Of a DNA stretch of 64,000 bases, positions 38,607-48,785 are shown one piece after another. The stretch comes from Hydnum rufescens UP504 (Eukaryota > Basidiomycota > Agaricomycetes > Cantharellales > Hydnaceae). Where the stretch lies: positions 17,899 through 81,898 of the forward strand of contig MU129019.1 in assembly GCA_014904985.1 (NCBI GenBank), in the 5' to 3' direction. Each line of letters opens with the position of its first letter. Positions within the stretch are counted from its first letter, which is position 1. A model generated the notes under the pieces. That model made no database searches, was not told the DNA's origin, and saw only the letters and a list, made by a program, of their open reading frames with translations. The position numbers and the translations under genes are program-made.

Positions 38607-39830
38607 CCCCTTGTTGGTAACACCCCCTCCCTTGCTGGTAATACCCCCCCCTTATTGGTAACGCCCCCCTTCCCTTCCTGGTAATCCCCCACCCCCTTAT
38701 TGGTAACACTCCCCCTCCCTTCCTGGTATCCCCCCCCCTATTGGTAACACTCCCCCTTCCCTTCCTGGTAATCCCCACCCCCTTATTGGTAACACTCCCT
38801 CCCTTCCTGGTAATCCCCCCCCCCTTATTGGTAACACTCCCCTTCCCTTCCTGGTAATCCCCCCCCCTTATGGTAAACATCCCCTTCCTTCCTGGTAATC
38901 CCCCCCTTATTGGTAACACTCCCCTTCCCTTCCTGGTAATACCTCCCCACCCTTATTGGTACCACCCCCCTCCCTTATTGGGTACCACCCCCTTCCCTTC
39001 CTGGTAACACCCCCCTCCCTTCCTGGTAACACCCCCCCCCCCTATTGGCAACCCCCCCTTCCTTCCTGGTAATACCTCCCCCACCCTTATTGGTACCACC
39101 CCCCCTTCCCTTATTGGTACCACCCCCCCTTCCCTTCCTGGTAACACCCCCCTCCCTTCCTGGTAACACCCCCCTCCCTTCCTGGTAACACCCCCTCCCT
39201 TCCTGGTAACACCCCCCCCCCCTTATTGGCAACACTCCCCCTTCCCTTCCTGGTAATACCTCCCCCCCCCCTGCTGGCAACAACCCCCCCTTGTTGGTAA
39301 CTCCCCCTTCCCTTCCTGGTAATACCCCCCCCTATTGGCAACACTCCCCCTTCCCTTCCTGGTAATACCTCCCCCCCCCTGCTGGCAACAACCCCCCCTT
39401 GTTGGTAACACCCCCCTTTATTGGTACCACCCCCCCTTCCCTTCCTGGTAATACCTCCCCCCCCTGCTGGCAACAACCCCCCCTTCCTTTATTGGTACCA
39501 CCCCCCCTTCCCTTCCTGGTAATACCCCACCCCCCCTGCTGGCAACAACCCCCCCTTGTTGGTAATACCCCCCCTTCCTTTATTGGTACCACCCCCCTTC
39601 CCTTCCTGGGAATACCCCCCCCTATTGGCAACACCCCTTTCCCTTCCTGGTAATACTCCCCCCCTGCTGGCAACAACCCCCCTTGTTGGTAACACTCCCC
39701 CTTCCCTTCCTGGTAATACCTCCCCCCCCCCTGCTGGCAACAACCCCCCCTTGTTGGTAACACCCCCCTGGTAATACCCCCCCTTCCTGGTAATACCCCC
39801 TTCTGGAGTTACCAACCTCCCCTAACAAAC
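38607..39830. repeat. C-rich minisatellite, 1.2 kb (CCTTCCTGGTAAYACCCCCCC family)
   Basis: Units of roughly 20-40 bp made of TTGGTAACACCCCC, CCTTCCCTTCCTGGTAATACC and CTGCTGGCAACAACC in changing order. The minus strand carries dense G5-G9 runs and would favour G-quadruplexes. All open frames here (Gly- or Pro-rich repeats) are artefacts of the repeat. Confidence 0.9.
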
Positions 39831-39834
39831 CCCC

Positions 39835-40157
39835 TTGGAATTAGACCCACCCCCCGGGCAAGTGGATTGATTGTGCTCCCTCGGTACCACTTAGAAGTGC
39901 CAGTACATAGGATTCTAATTACCAAGTAAGTGTGCAGTCTCGTTAGTCTTATTGGTTAAGGTGGATTGCTGCTGTAATGGCATTGAGAGGTCCCATGTTC
40001 AAACCTGAGTGAGAGTGTTTGTTTTTGGCACCTTGGCTCTCATCACATGGGATCTGCCAGCTCACTGCCCAGTTCAAACTCCGCAGATGAGCTAAGCAAA
40101 ATTGAAACTCTGAAGATGAGGTAATCATTGACCTAACTCCCTTCTGTTATAGATCCT
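39835..40157. other. Region upstream of the 40.2 kb gene
   Basis: Contains ATGGGATCTGCCAGC at about 40047 and a possible short intron (GTAATC...TTATAG, 40120-40152). Joining these does not keep the frame of the downstream gene, so no upstream exon is claimed. Confidence 0.35.
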
Positions 40158-40905
40158 GTGATGCTTGTTCCTGCGTCACTGAAGTCTACCATTTTGCAAG
40201 TTGTAGATGTCACTGACATTTGGGCTTGTATTCTCCTCACTTCCACCAGCTGCCTCATTGCATATGTGTTGGCCCCCCCAAATGCGGAAGACCTAGTCAA
40301 GGTCCTCCTTGGGCTCTCCGCTGAAGCATGGCATGAAGTTCAATCCGAATTCTCAACAGCTGACAATAATGGGGATGAGCAGGGAGAGCAACTTGCCATG
40401 GTAGAGTGCGAGGTAGGTTGCATTGAATGCACATATCTCATGCATATGCAGAATTTGCAATCTTTCAGGTTGGACGGGTCATGGTGTTGCCGATAAATCC
40501 CCCGACTGAGTCTTCTCCAAGTCTATCTTCTTCCTTCTCCAACATGGATGTATTGACACCAAAAGCTAGGGTCCCATCCGGGCCCCTTGTTATTCCTCTG
40601 TTTGTACAATGGGAGAATGATCTAGAAAGAGACAAAGAAGGCTCTAATGTGCCGACAGACAAACCACCCAAGCCTGTGACTATGTTTTTGCTCGTGCTTA
40701 ATGCGCCAGAAGAGATCCCCTGGGGCTTCATGCACACCAAGGTCTGCTTCCAATCTTTGGTCACCCTCGAATTTGAAGTGGACAGATGCTGAGATACATA
40801 TGGCTTTTATAGGGGCGTCCTCTCGTCTCTTTCCTAAGCCCATTGCTTGTGGAAATAGGACAGCGCCTCGAATTTAGCTCGAGTGCCAGTCCTGGTGGAC
40901 GATGA
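40158..40905 (+). CDS. Unidentified two- or three-exon gene inside hAT-1
   Basis: Exon 1 (to 40412, ending LAMVECE) and exon 2 (from 40469, starting VGRVMVLPINPP) are joined in phase by a GT-AG intron at 40413-40468. Exon 2 may continue past a very short intron (40778-40812) to a stop at 40903-40905 (GRPLVSFLSPLLVE), or stop at 40792. The product is about 195-230 residues: an N-terminal hydrophobic/helical stretch (DIWACILLTSTSCLIAYVLA), an acidic middle and a Ser/Pro-rich linker before a beta-rich end (PVTMFLLVLN). The 5' start is not certain; the first in-frame Met is internal to a possibly longer gene. Not recognised; likely another captured host gene fragment. Confidence 0.5.
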
Positions 40906-40921
40906 TTAAGATGAAGCCACA

Positions 40922-41134
40922 TTGCCTGATGTAGGTTGCTTGAGCTCCGTGTGCAGGCCTGATATTGAGACCCTAAGACGGGGTATCGATTGGTTGGTCC
41001 TGATGAGTGGCCTTTCACCCGAGATAGCGGCAATGGGATGTATAGGATGGGTTGGTCATGATGCTAATTATGTACTGCGTACAGAAGATGTGAACAGGGA
41101 CAAGGTGGATCTCACTTCTAATGTACACATCTGA
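40922..41134 (+). other. Short open segment, possible last exon of the preceding gene
   Basis: After a possible acceptor (GTGCAG at about 40951-40956) the frame reads DIETLRRGIDWLVLMSGLSP and IGWVGHDANYVLRTEDVN to a stop at 41134. It is more protein-like than chance but cannot be tied to the upstream exons in phase. Unidentified. Confidence 0.3.
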
Positions 41135-41209
41135 TGACGGCCTTGGTGATACTGTATGAAATGATATGTAGTCATGTATAATTATCGAGCCCACGGAATC
41201 GATTGACCC

Positions 41210-41905
41210 TCATCTTGTGTGTTCTACGACTGCGCTAGCAAGTGATGCCAATGCGTCCTTGGCGTCTGTGTGAGGTAGCCGATCTAGCACCTCCAGTGCT
41301 TTGTTACTGTACTCTTTTGTGAGATTCTGCGTCCTCTCTAGTGCGTTTGAGTGCATGACAAGTGTGCGGGCCTATGTCAGAGGAAGGACAAGTATAGTTC
41401 AGAATGCAGTTCGAGAGCAATAGAATATTTAGAAATGAACCCACCCATTCAATGTCTCCCTCGTGTTTGAAGCGCCTCACTATGAGCTGCGCCATCTCTG
41501 GGTGTTCTTCCCATGCGTACAATGTAGGTGCCATGGCTAGCCCTAATTTGAGGCTGGTTCTGTACCCTGGTTTCCCCAGAGCACTTGAAGGGGAGAAGTC
41601 AAGCGCGTCATCAACGAGCTGTTGCATTGGACTAGAGGTTTAAAACCATTGTAAGGCTGTAGAAGCAACAACATACCTGGAATGCAATCCCAAGATTTCT
41701 CCCATAGGCATAGGCTACATCTTTATGTAAGCATCTCATCCGCCTCTGAACCTGGCAAGGCACCTCCTAATACAATGCTAGCATGGGCAAACTTGGCCAT
41801 TAAGCTTGCGGTCTTCAAATACAACTTCCGTATATATGTCATCCACACCTGCTCACCTAGGACAGGGACTACAGGAGTGCCAGTACCCCCTGACTTATTT
41901 CTCCC
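41210..41905 (-). pseudogene. Captured 3' end of COQ1 (polyprenyl diphosphate synthase)
   Basis: COQ1 builds the isoprenoid tail of ubiquinone in mitochondria. On the minus strand I see YIRKLYLKTASLMAKFAHAS followed by IVLGG, DVAYAYGRNLGIAFQ, an intron at 41620-41676 (GTATGT...CAACAG), LVDDALDFSPSSALGKPG with KLGLAMAPTLYAWEEHPEM (a second Asp-rich motif would be DDALD), an intron at 41372-41444, and ARTLVMHSNALERTQNLTKE to the stop at 41210-41212 (VVEHTR). One extra base near 41725 breaks the frame before DVAYAYG. Intron positions are preserved, so capture was at DNA level, not by retroposition. The 5' half, with the first DDxxD, is absent. Confidence 0.85.
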
Positions 41906-41910
41906 CACAT

Positions 41911-42600
41911 TTGCAAGACCTCTCCCTTGACCGGATTGGACAAAACAGTTGCAACTAGCTCAACTGCCTCGTTCTCCCCTTCACATCAACATTCAAGAAG
42001 GGTGCCTCTACTTCACTACACCCCATCCTTGTGACCTAGAACAGGAATTCATTGGAGTTTTAATCGACTGCACTTCAAAGACCACAATGTTCATCCACGA
42101 GATGGTGGCAGATAGACATATTTGTGTGTACCATACTCCCATCACATTTCCTGACTCAACTTCCTCTCCAACTACACTCAGGTACATGTGCATGTTACAT
42201 CTGCCCCCTGCTCCATACCATCAGTGCAGATTGTCCAGAAGATAATCTCTACCTGGTCCAAGAGGTCACCTCATGCCCTGGACCCCACTGTGGACCCTTA
42301 TTTTTAGACCAGCACTGTCACGAGCTCATGCAAGAGCGTCTCGCTGCTCAACCAATACATCTGGACAAAGCAAGCCTAGTGCACTCACTTTCACGATCAT
42401 TCCAGTCTGTCGAATTGGGTCGAATTGCTTCACACATTTATGTGACATTCGCTTTCACGGTGGTGTACAATCAATATCTCAAACTCATCATGAACACGAT
42501 CAAGCTCCTCCGTGTTTTTGCGCTATCCAATCAGCTTAAACTCCAAGTATGTCTTCATTATTCCACAATTGTGTAAATAGTGACGCCTGCCCTGAAGTCT
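41911..42600. other. Unassigned sequence in hAT-1
   Basis: A plus-strand frame at 42124-42576 (YLVQEVTSCPGPHCGPLFLD, then HELMQERLAAQPIHL) is the longest open segment and might be an exon of a captured gene. I cannot name it, and no convincing splice partners are visible. Confidence 0.3.
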
Positions 42601-42769
42601 CCAAGCCCATGTTCAACCCATCACAAGGTCTTTACTGTGTATTGATCTGATGATCACTCAACTTTCGAAGGGATCAAGATATTCATGACAACCCAGAATC
42701 TTTGGATTGGACAGCGGAAGATGAACACCTTGTGTATGAGCCCTTTGGCCCCTTCCCACCTAACTACTT

Positions 42770-42986
42770 AGTGTCATTAGTTTTGAGTTGCTGTCCCTCT
42801 CCTCTCCTTTCAGCCACTCTCTCTTGTTGCATAATTTGAGGCACTATATATAGCAAATTACAGTCATTCAACAAGATTCAGACTCAGTGCCTTATTGGTG
42901 CACCTGCTACTAGGCTGCTAGTGGCAGCAAGAGTGCAAGATCACATGTGCTGAGTATGAAATCATCATTCCTCTGGTATCAGGGAT
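42770..42986 (+). repeat. Possible copia-type 5' LTR end with primer-binding site
   Basis: TGGTATCAGG at 42974-42983 resembles the initiator-Met tRNA primer site TGGTATCAGAGC that follows 5' LTRs of Ty1/copia elements. The upstream 150 bp has a TATATATA near 42845 and an LTR-like look. The remainder of the element is missing; the hAT-1 terminal region follows at once. Confidence 0.35.
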
Positions 42987-43125
42987 CCTGCGGGGTCCCC
43001 CCGGGTTTTTCAACCCCGTCTTGATTCCCGCGGCTTTTACCCCCATGAGTCATGGGGGCAGGTTTTTGAACCCACAGGGGAGGAGGTCAAAAAATCCCCC
43101 AGGGGGGCCCCATGCAACACCCTAA

Positions 43126-44905
43126 ATGATATGTTGGAGGATTCTTTGGGATTCGTTTCTCTGGTTGAGCTATCTCAATTTCTATCATTTCTTGGGGATC
43201 AATTTGAGGAGGATTTGTTTTCTTATGAGTGGGCTTCTCCATTGTTGCTTCATTTAGAATTGAGGAGGGCAGTATTCCTGGTGGATAACTTGGTTGCAGA
43301 GGTTTCTCTGGGGCTGGCTGTACTGGTTCTGGGTTCATTGGTAATGAGTCTGGCTGATTAGCCGAAGGTTTGTCTTGTGTTGGGCCATGTGGAGGCACAT
43401 CAACATACATTCGATGTTCAGGACATTGATTGGTTCTATCTCCCATGGGATTATGACAATGATCTGGTTTATTTGTTTTGGCAGCTGGTGCAGATATGAA
43501 AGGACCTGCTGCTATCGCATATGAGTGTGTTGTGAAGGGAGAGTGTCCATTTTTATCGACAATACTGATTGCCCCAGTGGTTTGTTGATGAGGGGATTCA
43601 TCCCTGATTCATTTGATATCATCCACAATGGCTTGTTTAATTCCTCCTTTTCCTGCTATTCCTCATGGTAGTTGGGTGTCATCCATTTTTACAAGTCTTC
43701 CTTTGATAGAATACTTGATAATGCCCTGGTGAACCATAGCCTGAGCATCTGGACAGTTCTTCATTCCAACGTTATGTGCTCCTGTTTTGTCACAGAACCA
43801 ACAGAGAGTGGCACCAGCTGACATGTTAGGGCCCTGAGTACAATTAGACCCAAGTGGCTGATTGTTTGGATAGGTAGCTGGGCTTCCTTGAATCTGCGTT
43901 TCTGAGTGGGAAGGTTGCATATAAGGATTAAGAGATTGTCCATTTGGCTGTGGCTGTGCCATGTGAATTTTCATTTCATTGAAGGACTGTGTGAGGTCGC
44001 TGATTTGTTCAGTCACATTGCGTAGTGAAGGGATGACTATAGGTTTTGATTTGGTGGAGACCTTTTTAATGGATGAAGGTGATATGGCAACTGGTTCTTC
44101 TTCACTTTCGCTGTCTGAGTTACTGTTTTCTTCTTCACTTTCTGAGGCTTCTGATTCATCTGAGTCACTATATCTGCCGCGCGATTTGTAATAACTGATT
44201 CTGGGTTTAGACTTCTTGGCCTTTGTGGTGGTTCGTGGTCTATCCTTATTGAGATGTCTGAAGTTGTAATAAAGATCCTCTTTGAGTATGGTTTTTATTG
44301 TATCATAGGCTGTTGTGCAATCCAATGGTTTTGTGTCATCAAATCCTGGGACATAGCAGAATAATGGGAGTACGATCTTCTGGAGACATCATGGAATCCC
44401 TTGCCAGAAAAGGTCATCTCAGTCTCGCTCAGCTAGGACTTTCTTTTCATCAAGGCACTGCACTTGAGTGATAAATTCGCAATAGTATTCATCCAGGTCT
44501 GCCTCGTTGACAATTGTTCTTTTCTGTTGGCAGAAGTCTGCTAGTCATTCTTGAGTATATCATTGTTGCCTGTCTGTCTGCCCATAAAGTTTCCTGAGAC
44601 GAGTAGCCAGGGCTTCAAAGGTTGTTGGGTTCTTAACTTCTGGGAGATTCTTGAGAAGTTCAGCTTCTTTGTTGCTGCAGAACTGGATAATGTTCTTGCA
44701 TTTCTTGTGGTCATCATATAGGGCTTAATCACAGCAAGCTTTGTAGTCAAGGAGGAAGTTGTCAAGACATTTTCCCTTAAAATGCAGAGCATCTCTGCCT
44801 GTGGGCCATGGCATTGCACATGGATTTGCTACTCTGGCCATTGTTTCTGAGTCTGTTGATGTCGTTATGTTACTGGTGTGGAATGTTTTTGGAGAGGTGA
44901 AAGGT
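43126..44905 (-). pseudogene. gag: Ty3 gag, decayed and cut by hAT-1
   Basis: The N-terminal capsid region starts near MPWPTGRDALHFKGKCLDNF (44.8 kb), a hallmark of agaricomycete gypsy Gag, then LFWQGIP near 44400. The open segment 44325-43663 has a Lys-rich part, a long Ser/Glu/Asp tract (SDSDESEASESEEENSNSD) and a zinc-knuckle-like CWFCDKTGAHNVGMKNC in which spacing is looser than CX2CX4HX4C. A Pro-rich tail (43446-43125) leads into the TSD of hAT-1 and on to the protease at 21222. Several stops interrupt it, including at least one TAA near 44730. Role: particle assembly and RNA packaging. Confidence 0.8.
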
Positions 44906-44944
44906 TTATTGAAGTGAGAATTATCCCTGTAAGGACCACCAGTT

Positions 44945-46579
44945 ATAGAAGAAGGGTTGGGAGCTCCGATGACTGTCAAATCAAAATCTGGTTCAGCCAG
45001 TGTGTAGATAGGAGACTGTGTTTCTGTTTATTCAAATGGGTTGGTTCACTTCAATGGTTGATCACTCTCTGCAAGATATGTATGTGTTTATTGGAGAATG
45101 GAATGTGATATGGACTAGCAATAGTCAATGATATATCGTAGATGCTTATAGAAAGGCTTATACATCGTATGGAATGCTTATAGAAAGGCTTATATGTGGA
45201 GGATGCTTATGGAAAGGCTTATACATGTTCATATTGTGTTTGTTCATTTACTGATATTTGTGTGTCCTTGTTTATGTCCTCCTAGTCAAAATGCGGATAT
45301 CTGTGGGCTATAGAATGGTCAGTGCTTGGTTAGTTTGGTTAGTATGCTTCAATCTTCTTTCCTGACTTGTATTTACCTTTTCCTTGGATGTCCAGCAACT
45401 CTAACCTTAGGTTCTGCAACTATCCTTGGCTTCAGTATTTCTTGTAGATGGCTTCCAGTAGCTTGGTCTCAACAACCTTGAAGATGACTTAGCTCCAGAT
45501 GGCTTTAGATAGACAGTTCTTTAGATATTAAGCAGAATGGTAGACAGTAGTTGACAGTGGTTGATCTCCAGAGTGAGGAGATGGGGGGGAACAAGAAAAT
45601 CTGCTAGCTTATATACCTATCTGAAGGTGGCTGTGCATGGAGCAAGAACAAAAGAGTAATAAAGCTATGAGATCATAGTGATGTCATGGGGGAGTCATAG
45701 TGGAGTAGAACAAAAGAGTAATAAAGAAATGATGTCATAATGCGGTCATAGCTGAGTCATCCATAGAGTGTGATGTCATAGTGATGTCATTCATAAAGAG
45801 AACAAAAGGATTCATAAAGGAAATGATGTCACTAGTTTGCTGAGCTTGTGGAGTGGTTGGAGCATGATGTCACTGGTCTTGTGATGTGTTTTGGGGCTCA
45901 TGGGAAGCGAAATTAAGGGACATCTCTGGGTTCTGGAGATTAATCTGAGCATAGTCCAGTGGTTAAGGTGTTTTTTGTTACTGGTTAATAAAAGGAACAA
46001 GTGCATGGTATGGGATTCAATGCAGAGACAGCAGTTTGCATCCGTAATAGGCGTGCTTGGTACCATTCGATGCGGATTTTTAACAGCTTTCTGGGCGTGG
46101 TGGTTCCGAGCAGATCGGATGTGAACTGATAGAGAAATTCGTTTTTTACTGATGGGTGTTGATTCTGATAGTAATATCATTCTGTAGAGTTCAATTTTGA
46201 TCTGTTCTTCACGTGCTCAGTACCGTTGGATGCGGATTTTGTATATCTTTCTAGACGCGGTTGTTCCGAGAGGATTAAATGCAAACTGACAGAGGTATTC
46301 ATTTTTTACTGGAAATCCTGGATTTTAATAGTAAAATTGGCCTGGAGAGTGCAGTTTTGGTCTGTTCAACTTGTGTTTGGTACCATTCGAAAGGTGTGAA
46401 TAGTAGCTTTCTAAGCGTTATATGGGCGTACCTCTCCGATCAAAACTGATGGAGTTATAAAACGAATTTGGTTTCTGTGCATAGCCGTAATTAATCTCAT
46501 AATCAGTCATGTGATCATCCAATGTCTGGAAGTTGTGTAATTTCGCATTTTCTGATACTGGATGTTTTTATCTTCCACA
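44945..46579 (-). repeat. 5' LTR of the split Ty3 element
   Basis: Minus-strand LTR from TGTGGAAGAT (46579) to CTTCTTCTAT (44945). It is 45 bp longer than the 3' LTR because of an additional GGAATGCTTATAGAAAGGCTT-type repeat near 45170-45215. It carries a likely TATA box (see separate entry) and three 155-bp units at about 46050-46460. Confidence 0.85.
45600..45625 (-). promoter_or_regulatory. Putative TATA box of the Ty3 5' LTR
   Basis: GGTATATAAGCTAGC on the minus strand within the 5' LTR. The equivalent is kept in the other LTRs (GGTATAAAAGC at about 8596, GGTATATAAGC at about 10802 and 50175), which supports function as the core promoter for element transcription. The start site is not determinable. 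Confidence 0.55.
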
Positions 46580-46589
46580 ATGGTTGTGC

Positions 46590-46955
46590 ATTCAGTGTTG
46601 CATCTGGGGGTGGTCATCATTTGGGTGGGCAGTTGGCTGTGTGGGTTTCTGTTCTCATGTGTTTCTTTGGTGGGGTTGTGGGTCTCAATTTGGGGGTTGG
46701 TGGGGTTTGCAGGCTGAGGTCCTAGGAATAAACAATATGTTAGTAAAAGAGAGAGAAAAAAGAAGAAAAGCCACCCAAAAGGAGCAGCATACACTGCTCC
46801 TTTTGGGTGGTTGTACTTACCTTAAATTACCACACACCCACTGAAGTGGGTGCATGGTTCCATCTGGGGTTTTGTCTGGCTGGTTGTTGTTGGCAGGTTT
46901 TGTTTGGCAAGGGTTGTTTCCAGGGGGGGTTCATTCAGCAGTGTAGAAGATGCTT
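46590..46955 (-). repeat. Hairpin-intron array M4 (one module)
   Basis: H2 at 46772-46806 (CACCCAAAAGGAGCAGC arms), H1 at 46829-46853, reverse donor CTTACCTT at about 46816 and reverse branch/acceptor CCTAGGAATAAACAATATGTTAGTAAAA at about 46724. The flank 46660-46730 matches 9215-9300, so this is the continuation of array M2 interrupted by the Ty3 insertion. Confidence 0.65.
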
Positions 46956-47769
46956 TATAGCTCTGCAGAAATTACTAACACCACCAGATGTTGGCTAAGG
47001 TTACAGGGATTGGGAATGAAAAGGTATGGGATGGGCTCAGGTTCTCTCAATGAGTTGATTGGCTTACTAGGTATAGAAATGATATGGGTGACTCTGATAT
47101 GACATAATGTTTCTGACTCTAGCTGGACTACTTGTATCACAATTGTTGAATTGAAACTTAGAAGCTAATTCTGATTTTAAAACTTTTATGGGCTTGAACC
47201 TATTATCATATGATTCAGGGCTTAGATGTCTAGCAGCACCTACACTGAGGGTCCTACAACTATCTACAACTTCTTGTTGTTGCTCTGAGTATGCCTTTCA
47301 GTTACTTGGCCACTTGAATTCCTTGTCTGTAACTACTTTATTTCGAGGGGAGTCTTATCTAAAAGCTCCCTAAAACTACAAAATTTGATTCCTTATATGT
47401 ATTTTTGGATGTCTGTGTACTTTTCTGCACCAAAGTCTGTGTGATGTTTGGAATGGCACAGTTGTGGGACATTTGGATGACTACATCAGGCTGAGTCATA
47501 TCTTTTGCTTAGTCATACAAATAGCTTTGTCATACTTTTGAGTCCGGGTTTTTGATTACAAATCTTGGTTACATAAGCATATTTTTTGACCTGTAGAAAA
47601 CTTTATTTTGTTTGTCAAATGGAGTTATTTCAACTGAGTTTCCTTGATATCTTGGGGCTGTAGCAAGATAAGGTTGTCCTAAACACTCCAACAGATCATT
47701 GATTGAGGTCTAAGGTCAGAGCACATCCAAACTTGCATTTTCAAATACTAGACAGTTATTCCTCCCACA
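46956..47769. other. Unassigned spacer within the M4-M5 array
   Basis: AT-richer and without module hairpins. Short open frames (46955-47140 minus, 47188-47373 plus) match nothing known. Probably an insertion into the array, but no TIR or TSD is evident. Confidence 0.4.
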
Positions 47770-48705
47770 GCAGGTCATCATCTTGCTTGACAACCTAGGA
47801 TAGTAAATATGTTAGTAAAAAAAGAAGAAGAGCCATGCAAAAGGAGCAGCATACACTGCTCCTTCTGCATGGTTGTACTTACCTTAAAATTACCACACAC
47901 CTGCTTCAGCAGGTGTGTGGTTTGTCTGGGGCCCCTGCAGCCTTGTGTCTTGCATTCCTGTTCCTGGGTTTCGTCTGGCACTTGTTCTTGGCATGTTGCA
48001 TTTGGGTCTCTCATTTGGCAGGTGCATTGTCATTTCCCAGGGAGGGGGTCCATTTGGTGTGTAGTTCAGGCAATAGCCTAGAATAATAAATTATTCATTA
48101 GTTGAAAATTAAAACAGGTGCAAAAAGAGCAGCCAGGGCTGCTCTTTTTGTGCTGGCACAGGTGTACAATGTACTTACATTATATTGAACCACACACCCA
48201 CTGCAGCAGGTGTGTGGTTCATGTCACCACCTCTTGCACCTTTGTTTGGCAGGGTTTTGTTTGCCATGGTGGTGTGTGGGCCCTAGCAGGTTGGGCCTCT
48301 GTGTTGGACCTGGGACAAGGTCATAATAAGAGTTGTTAGTAAAGAAATTAAAAGCAATGCAAAAAGAGCAGCTTTCACTGCTCTTTTTGTGCTACTGTAT
48401 CTACTGGGGAAAGAAACTCACCTTAAATCCCACACACCTGCTGTGGCAGGTGTGTGGTTCCTGGGGTCACTCATTGGGTGGTCTGTCATTTATTTGGTTT
48501 GGTTCTTGCCATCTGGGCCCTCATCATGTGGTGGGTTCTCGTCTTGGGCCTTGGACCATAATCTGAAATAATAAAAACTACATTAGTATAACAATTCAAA
48601 GCAGTGCAAAAAGAGTAGCTTCACTACTCTTTTTGCACCATTGTACCTACTAGAATGAAAACTTACCTTATGACCACACACCTGCAGCAGTGGGTGTGTG
48701 GTCAT
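47770..48705 (-). repeat. Hairpin-intron module array M5
   Basis: Four modules, H2 at 47837-47870, 48119-48152, 48357-48390 and 48603-48638; H1 at 47893-47920, 48189-48217, 48430-48457 and 48674-48701. Reverse donors ACTTACCTTA occur beside the first and last H1, and CTAG(G/A)ATA...TTAGT blocks precede each H2 on the listing. H1 stems read CACACCTGC/GCAGGTGTG where P3 has CACACCCGC/GCGGGTGTG. A foldback element follows at 48786, paralleling the M3-foldback order in hAT-2. Confidence 0.7.
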
Positions 48706-48785
48706 GGGGTCATGTGGCCACAGGGTCATGTGGCTGCAGGGTCATGTGGCTGCCTTTCTGTTGCTGGGTGTGGCTGTGTAGTTGT

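Larger units (their letters stand above)
21224..43124. mobile_element. hAT-1: 21.9 kb hAT-type insertion within the Ty3 element
   Basis: The left TIR begins TAGGGTATTGCACAGGG at 21224; the right TIR, reverse-complemented from 43124, begins TAGGGTGTTGCATGGGG. The 8 bp outside are AACAATAT (21216-21223) and AATGATAT (43125-43132), differing by two transitions. hAT elements make 8-bp TSDs. Inside are the two halves of a BED-hAT transposase gene (21526-23629, 32165-33323), a nested hAT-like element (23630-32156), an exportin-1 fragment, LTR-like repeats, a MITE, minisatellites, an unidentified two-exon gene, a COQ1 fragment and a copia-like PBS. Its size comes from nesting plus captured DNA; the native element was perhaps 13 kb or less. 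Removing it restores the gag-protease frame. Confidence 0.85.
10170..46579 (-). mobile_element. Full-length Ty3-type LTR retrotransposon, split by a 21.9 kb hAT insertion
   Basis: Read on the minus strand the order is 5' LTR (44945-46579), gag (about 43126-44905), [hAT-1 insertion 21224-43124], protease, linker, RT, RNase H and integrase (16189-21223), ORFs A-D, and 3' LTR (10170-11759). Removing the insertion and one TSD copy joins gag to the protease region in frame. The element itself is about 14.5 kb, long for this family because of about 4 kb of accessory genes. The two LTRs look nearly identical over most of their length, apart from a roughly 45-bp internal duplication, so insertion was fairly recent. 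Flanking ACAGT and ATGGT could be a TSD with two transitions. The PBS region after the 5' LTR begins ACTGGTGGTCC; I cannot assign the tRNA. Confidence 0.85.

Noticed and set aside
38578..39828. Many Gly-rich (minus) and Pro/Thr-rich (plus) open frames
   Set aside because: Translations of the C-rich minisatellite, where stop codons are absent by composition.
42974..42983. TGGTATCAGG as proof of a full copia element
   Set aside because: Only the primer-site-like motif and a possible LTR end are present; no copia coding region is visible nearby, so it is listed only as a weak feature.
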